From: Prevotella intermedia ATCC 25611 = DSM 20706
GTDB lineage: Bacteria > Bacteroidota > Bacteroidia > Bacteroidales > Bacteroidaceae
Direction of reading: 5' to 3'
Length of the DNA: 64,000 nt
Assembly: GCF_001953955.1 (NCBI RefSeq)
Contig: NZ_CP019301.1
Coordinates: 450,501-514,500 of the forward strand
Below, in pieces: positions 60,831 through 64,000 of the stretch. Each line of letters starts with the position of its first letter. Position 1 is the first letter of the stretch. The translations under genes were made by a program, and so were the position numbers. The notes beneath the pieces were generated by a model, which was not told the origin of the DNA, did no database searches, and saw only the letters and a program-made list of their open reading frames with translations.

Positions 60831-60904
60831 AGATTTCCAACAGTATATTTAAAGCATTGTAGCCCTTTGATTTTCGCTACAAACAAACAATTTTTTGTTT
60901 TTCC

Positions 60905-63400
60905 TTAGAAATGGAAAGACAAATCAACACCTATTTGGAAAGGGTTTCCAAGTTGTCCGAAGGTGTGCTTTGTGCCCGTTGCAGCACTCTGCACAGCAAA
61001 GGTGTTGTACTTTGTATCGGTGAGGTTCCGCACCCAAAGGTTAATATGTATCGGTCCGAAGTCGGCGTCTGCGTGTGCGCCCAATGTTGCATAGAAGTTC
61101 TGCGATATGGTATTCAATTCGTCCCAATAGGTATTGCCTTGTGCCGACAAGTTCAATCCCACTGTAACAGAACGCAGATGGAACTTGTTCGATGGGTCGA
61201 GTAAAGCTGCAGGGTCTACATCAATACGATAATCGGTATTGGCTGCGAGCGTATGCTGTGGAACAAATGGAACTCGCTTACCTTTATAATCCACTGCTAC
61301 TCCAGCAGCGGTAGTTTCGCTATATTCGTCGAATGTTGCACTTGTAAAACCATAACTCAAAGCATAAGACAGCTTGTCGTTGAGCGCACCGCCACGCAAC
61401 GTTGCTTCCAAACCACACGAATGGCTCTTACCCGCATTGGTCATCATACGGCCAAATCCGTAGTTGTTTGCCAATACTGATAGTTGCTGATTACGGATTT
61501 GCATATAGAAAGCAGCCAAGTCGAGCTTCATCTGTCCGCCCATTAAGTTCAAATGAGCACCTGCTTCATAGTTGAAACTTGTTTCGGGCTTATACTCTAT
61601 GGTTTTTGCAATCTTATTATAGTACGCCTCATCGTGCTCAATGTCAATATCACCACGCGCCTTTTGAGCTGCTGCAGCAATCTCCGTTTGCAATATATCC
61701 GAGAACATTTGAATGTTATAACCACCTGCACGATAGCCTTTCGACCAAGTTGCATAAACGTTGCTACCATTGTCGAGGCGATAAGTAAAACCTATCTTGG
61801 GCAACAATTCCTTGAAATGGTTGCTCTCGTGATGGGCAAGCGACGATGTAATTGTAGGCTTAATCTTCACGCCCATTACATTTTCGTCCATAAGTAAGCG
61901 GGCAGATGTCTTGTAGTCGATTGCCACGTGCGAGTAGTCGTAGCGCAAGCCAAGCGTTGCTCGCAAGCGGCTGGTAATGTCAATATTGCTTTCGTGGTAG
62001 AAACCCATATTGAAAGTTGGCGTGCGGAAAAGTCCTAAAATAGGTTGCATCTGCATATTTATCTTTATACCGCCAGCCTTTGCTATTGCTGCCTTGGCTG
62101 CTATTGCTGCTGCCTGCATGGCTTTATCTTCAGGTATACCTTTCTTTATCATCTCAGCGGCTATTCGCTTTGTCATTGCCGCAAGCACGCCATTATAGGC
62201 AATGGCTGTGATACGGCGCGAAAGATATTTGTTCATATCGCCATCAATATAAACGGGTGCATCGGTCTTCAGCCATTGATAAGCACCGAATGCACCGAAT
62301 GCCCACTGCCAACGACTATGGTTTTTGCTCTTTACAGACAACTCCTCGGTGAGTGAGTTTTGCAATTGGCGTTGCTCCAAATGCAGGAAATCCTGCGGAA
62401 GATAATCGTTGTCCATCATCATATAGTCGCGAAGAAACTGCCAAGAGGTCATAGAGTTAAGCACAAAGCCATTGCCGTTGTACTTTACACCTACTCCCGT
62501 GTTCAGCATATTGCGCCTGTAAACACTCTGACGGTTCTGGCTCGGACTTTGTGTTCCAGCTTTCAAGGCATAGTAAGGCGAGGTTATATCGGCAGTAGCT
62601 ATCTGCTCTTTCGTTACTATCTGACCGTATGGGAAACCATTTTGGTTCACATACTGATAATCGGCTACGAAACTGAGATTCAACCGATGGGTTGGATTCC
62701 ACAGCAAACGGGCTTTTCCACCAAACTCGTTGAACTTATCGGCACGCTCACCATTGAACTTATTGGTGAAGAAACCGTTCTGTCCGCCGTAGAAAGCCGA
62801 AAAAGCGAAAGCCGTTTCGTCGCTCAACTTTGTGTAATGTCCTATCTCTGCCTTGCGCCAGAATTTGTTTCCGAGCGAGAGTTTAAGGTCTGTGCCTTGA
62901 TAAACAAACGGATTCTTACTATAAAGACGTATCAATCCGCCTTCGGTATTCATTCCATAGAGCGTCCCTTGAGGGCCGTGGAGCACATCAACACGGTCTA
63001 TATCGTAAGTATGGAAGTTAAACGCACTCTTGCTCTGAATGGGCATATTGTCTACATACATTCCCACCGCAGGCGAATTTATACGCGAACCTATGCCACG
63101 CATATACATCGACGATGTGTAACGCGAGCCATATTCGGGCATTACAAACGAAGGAACGAAAGCCGAAAGCTGCCGAAGGTCTTGTGTGTTAAGGCTCTTC
63201 AACTGCAAATGACTGAACGAAGTGCTGTTCAACGGTTGCTGACGCAGGCGATAAGCCTCTTTCGGGTTATCGTAGACATATACTTCTTCAATGTCGTAAA
63301 TGCGTACAGTGTCGTTAATCTCTTCATTGTTATCTGCCAACAATGAAGTTGGTAGGAATGAAGCACATAAAAATGTAAGTAAAATCTTGTTCATTACCAT
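60905..63400 (-). CDS. TonB-dependent receptor
   Basis: An 831-residue outer-membrane receptor with signal peptide (cleavage near LLADNNEE). The plug domain (about 45-165) shows RGIGSRINSPAVGMYVDN and DRVDVLHGPQGTLYGMNT, the classical plug core; the barrel ends in a QIGVDLSFHF strand with terminal Phe. It resembles receptors for siderophores or vitamins rather than SusC. Odd features are an Ala/Ile/Lys-rich loop near residues 405-445 (KAMQAAAIAAKAAIAKA). A start at 63394 is equally possible. 22-bp arrays lie on both sides. Confidence 0.93.
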   Translation of the reverse strand: MVMNKILLTFLCASFLPTSLLADNNEEINDTVRIYDIEEVYVYDNPKEAYRLRQQPLNSTSFSHLQLKSLNTQDLRQLSAFVPSFVMPEYGSRYTSSMYMRGIGSRINSPAVGMYVDNMPIQSKSAFNFHTYDIDRVDVLHGPQGTLYGMNTEGGLIRLYSKNPFVYQGTDLKLSLGNKFWRKAEIGHYTKLSDETAFAFSAFYGGQNGFFTNKFNGERADKFNEFGGKARLLWNPTHRLNLSFVADYQYVNQNGFPYGQIVTKEQIATADITSPYYALKAGTQSPSQNRQSVYRRNMLNTGVGVKYNGNGFVLNSMTSWQFLRDYMMMDNDYLPQDFLHLEQRQLQNSLTEELSVKSKNHSRWQWAFGAFGAYQWLKTDAPVYIDGDMNKYLSRRITAIAYNGVLAAMTKRIAAEMIKKGIPEDKAMQAAAIAAKAAIAKAGGIKINMQMQPILGLFRTPTFNMGFYHESNIDITSRLRATLGLRYDYSHVAIDYKTSARLLMDENVMGVKIKPTITSSLAHHESNHFKELLPKIGFTYRLDNGSNVYATWSKGYRAGGYNIQMFSDILQTEIAAAAQKARGDIDIEHDEAYYNKIAKTIEYKPETSFNYEAGAHLNLMGGQMKLDLAAFYMQIRNQQLSVLANNYGFGRMMTNAGKSHSCGLEATLRGGALNDKLSYALSYGFTSATFDEYSETTAAGVAVDYKGKRVPFVPQHTLAANTDYRIDVDPAALLDPSNKFHLRSVTVGLNLSAQGNTYWDELNTISQNFYATLGAHADADFGPIHINLWVRNLTDTKYNTFAVQSAATGTKHTFGQLGNPFQIGVDLSFHF

Positions 63401-63437
63401 TTCTTTATTGCATTAATCTAATATCGTTTAGTGGATG

Positions 63438-63445
63438 CAAAGGTA
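63438..63445 (-). promoter_or_regulatory. -7 promoter motif of the 60905 TonB receptor gene
   Basis: TACCTTTG on the minus strand, 37 bases ahead of the start codon. Confidence 0.7.
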
Positions 63446-63599
63446 GTGAAAACCTAATAACTACACAATCCTTATTTATTAGGAAATACAAACAACACTG
63501 TAATGAGACCGCTACAAAGGCAACGTTCCGATGTTCTTTCGAAGCGTTAAGAAGGAGAAAAAGCACGGTTCCGAAGATATTTATGCCTATTAAAACTGA

Positions 63600-63687
63600 A
63601 TTATCAAAGCTTTGAGAAATATTTATCAGAACTCTGATAATAATTTATCTAAGCTTAGATAAATACTTCTCAAAGCTTAGATAAATT
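63600..63687. repeat. 22-bp-period palindrome array 3
   Basis: Four palindromic units with centres at 63609.5, 63631.5, 63653.5 and 63675.5, exactly 22 bp apart. Cores are TCAAAGCTTTGA, ATCAGAACTCTGAT, ATCTAAGCTTAGAT and an AAAGCTTAGAT-like unit, joined by AAATATTT, AATAATTT and AAATACTT. It lies about 200 bases upstream of the TonB receptor gene. Bases 63688-63881 hold nothing that I recognise. Confidence 0.92.
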
Positions 63688-63881
63688 AAAAATATACATC
63701 GAAAATTATATTATATACGGTTTCTCGTGAAAGCGAAACCTAACAAAAACAATGTCAGAACCTTTGCAAGCCCCACATATTAACATTGAAAACAAGAATA
63801 CGACTTATTGATTAACGATTTAACAAGACAATGGTTTTGCAGCGGTTTCTCTGCAAGAAGAAAGAAAAGTAAGCCGAAAAA

Positions 63882-64000
63882 CTATTCGTTTACTACACCA
63901 CAATGGGGGCAACGCCCTTTCCTGTGAAGACGAGAGCCGCAGTTGCCGCACTCGTAGGCGTCGCTGCTCTTCTTGAACCAAACCCGAATACCATAATAAA
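63882..64000 (-). CDS. Zinc-ribbon protein, C-terminal end
   Basis: The last 39 codons of a minus-strand gene that runs off the window. The visible part ends YECGNCGSRLHRKGRCPHCG then VVNE, a four-Cys zinc ribbon with CxxC pairs 15 residues apart. Membrane-associated zinc ribbons of this sort also occur at 36.9-38.1 kb. No family call is possible from the tail. Confidence 0.7.
   Translation of the reverse strand, partial: YYGIRVWFKKSSDAYECGNCGSRLHRKGRCPHCGVVNE

Noticed and set aside
60701-60886. 61-codon minus-strand ORF across the 22-bp array
   Set aside because: The 22-bp unit is not a multiple of three and the frame simply reads through the tandem units and a terminator.
62360-63346. 328-codon plus-strand ORF
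   Set aside because: Antisense to the TonB receptor plug, which has clear motifs.

Overview
The window looks like chromosomal DNA of an anaerobic Bacteroidales bacterium, most likely an oral Prevotella-type genome. The evidence is: more than twenty TAnnTTTG-type -7 promoter motifs ahead of genes on both strands; a lipidated TamA homologue (TamL); TonB-dependent receptors partnered with lipoproteins; a FeoA-FeoB fusion; anaerobic ribonucleotide reductase; pyruvate formate-lyase; a double-rubredoxin rubrerythrin; and a cargo protein with a type IX secretion sorting tail. I see no rRNA, tRNA, CRISPR array or prophage. The species call is inference.

Layout. 0-3.3 kb: phosphohexomutase (cut by the window start), EngB GTPase and an ABC-F ATPase. 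3.7-8.3 kb: radA, a substrate-binding-like lipoprotein and a TPR protein. 8.6-17.6 kb: WalJ-like hydrolase, tamL, a TrmH-type RNA methyltransferase, a membrane protein, proS, an OmpA lipoprotein and a YeiH-type carrier. 17.9-25.9 kb: feoAB, a stand-alone penicillin-binding transpeptidase, a patatin phospholipase and nrdD-nrdG. 26.2-30.8 kb: small accessory stretch with an AAA/DUF4143 ATPase, rubrerythrin and a RhuM-family protein. 31-35 kb: MaoC-like hydratase, pflA and pflB. 35.5-42 kb: ISL3 transposase remnant, rpsP, a zinc-ribbon membrane protein, GH25 lysozyme, an RGF-rich secreted protein, a histidine phosphatase and a DUF308-like protein. 42.2-51.1 kb: a probable extracellular nucleic-acid scavenging locus, with udk, a uracil-DNA-glycosylase-like protein and a secreted EEP nuclease facing a TonB receptor, two OB-fold/jelly-roll lipoproteins, rpmE and a NUC1 nuclease lipoprotein. 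51.4-64 kb: a lipoprotein, a T9SS CxxC protein, glutathione peroxidase, a sodium/solute symporter, a possible small RNA, type II pantothenate kinase, HU, a 29-residue COX24-type protein, RNase G, a second TonB receptor and the end of a zinc-ribbon protein.

The most unusual content is intergenic. A composite repeat of about 190 bp occurs in ten full copies and one broken copy, always beyond the 3' end of at least one gene and in 8 of the 11 convergent gene gaps. It carries three interchangeable 5-bp tokens that obey a pairing rule: the first token is always complementary to exactly one of the other two. Four copies are preceded by a phased 9-bp CTAG array. A separate family of arrays keeps an exact 22-bp period while the unit sequence changes completely from array to array; two of the three flank the last TonB receptor. 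These look like genome-wide elements that act at transcript ends or shape DNA, and I do not recognise either as a named family.
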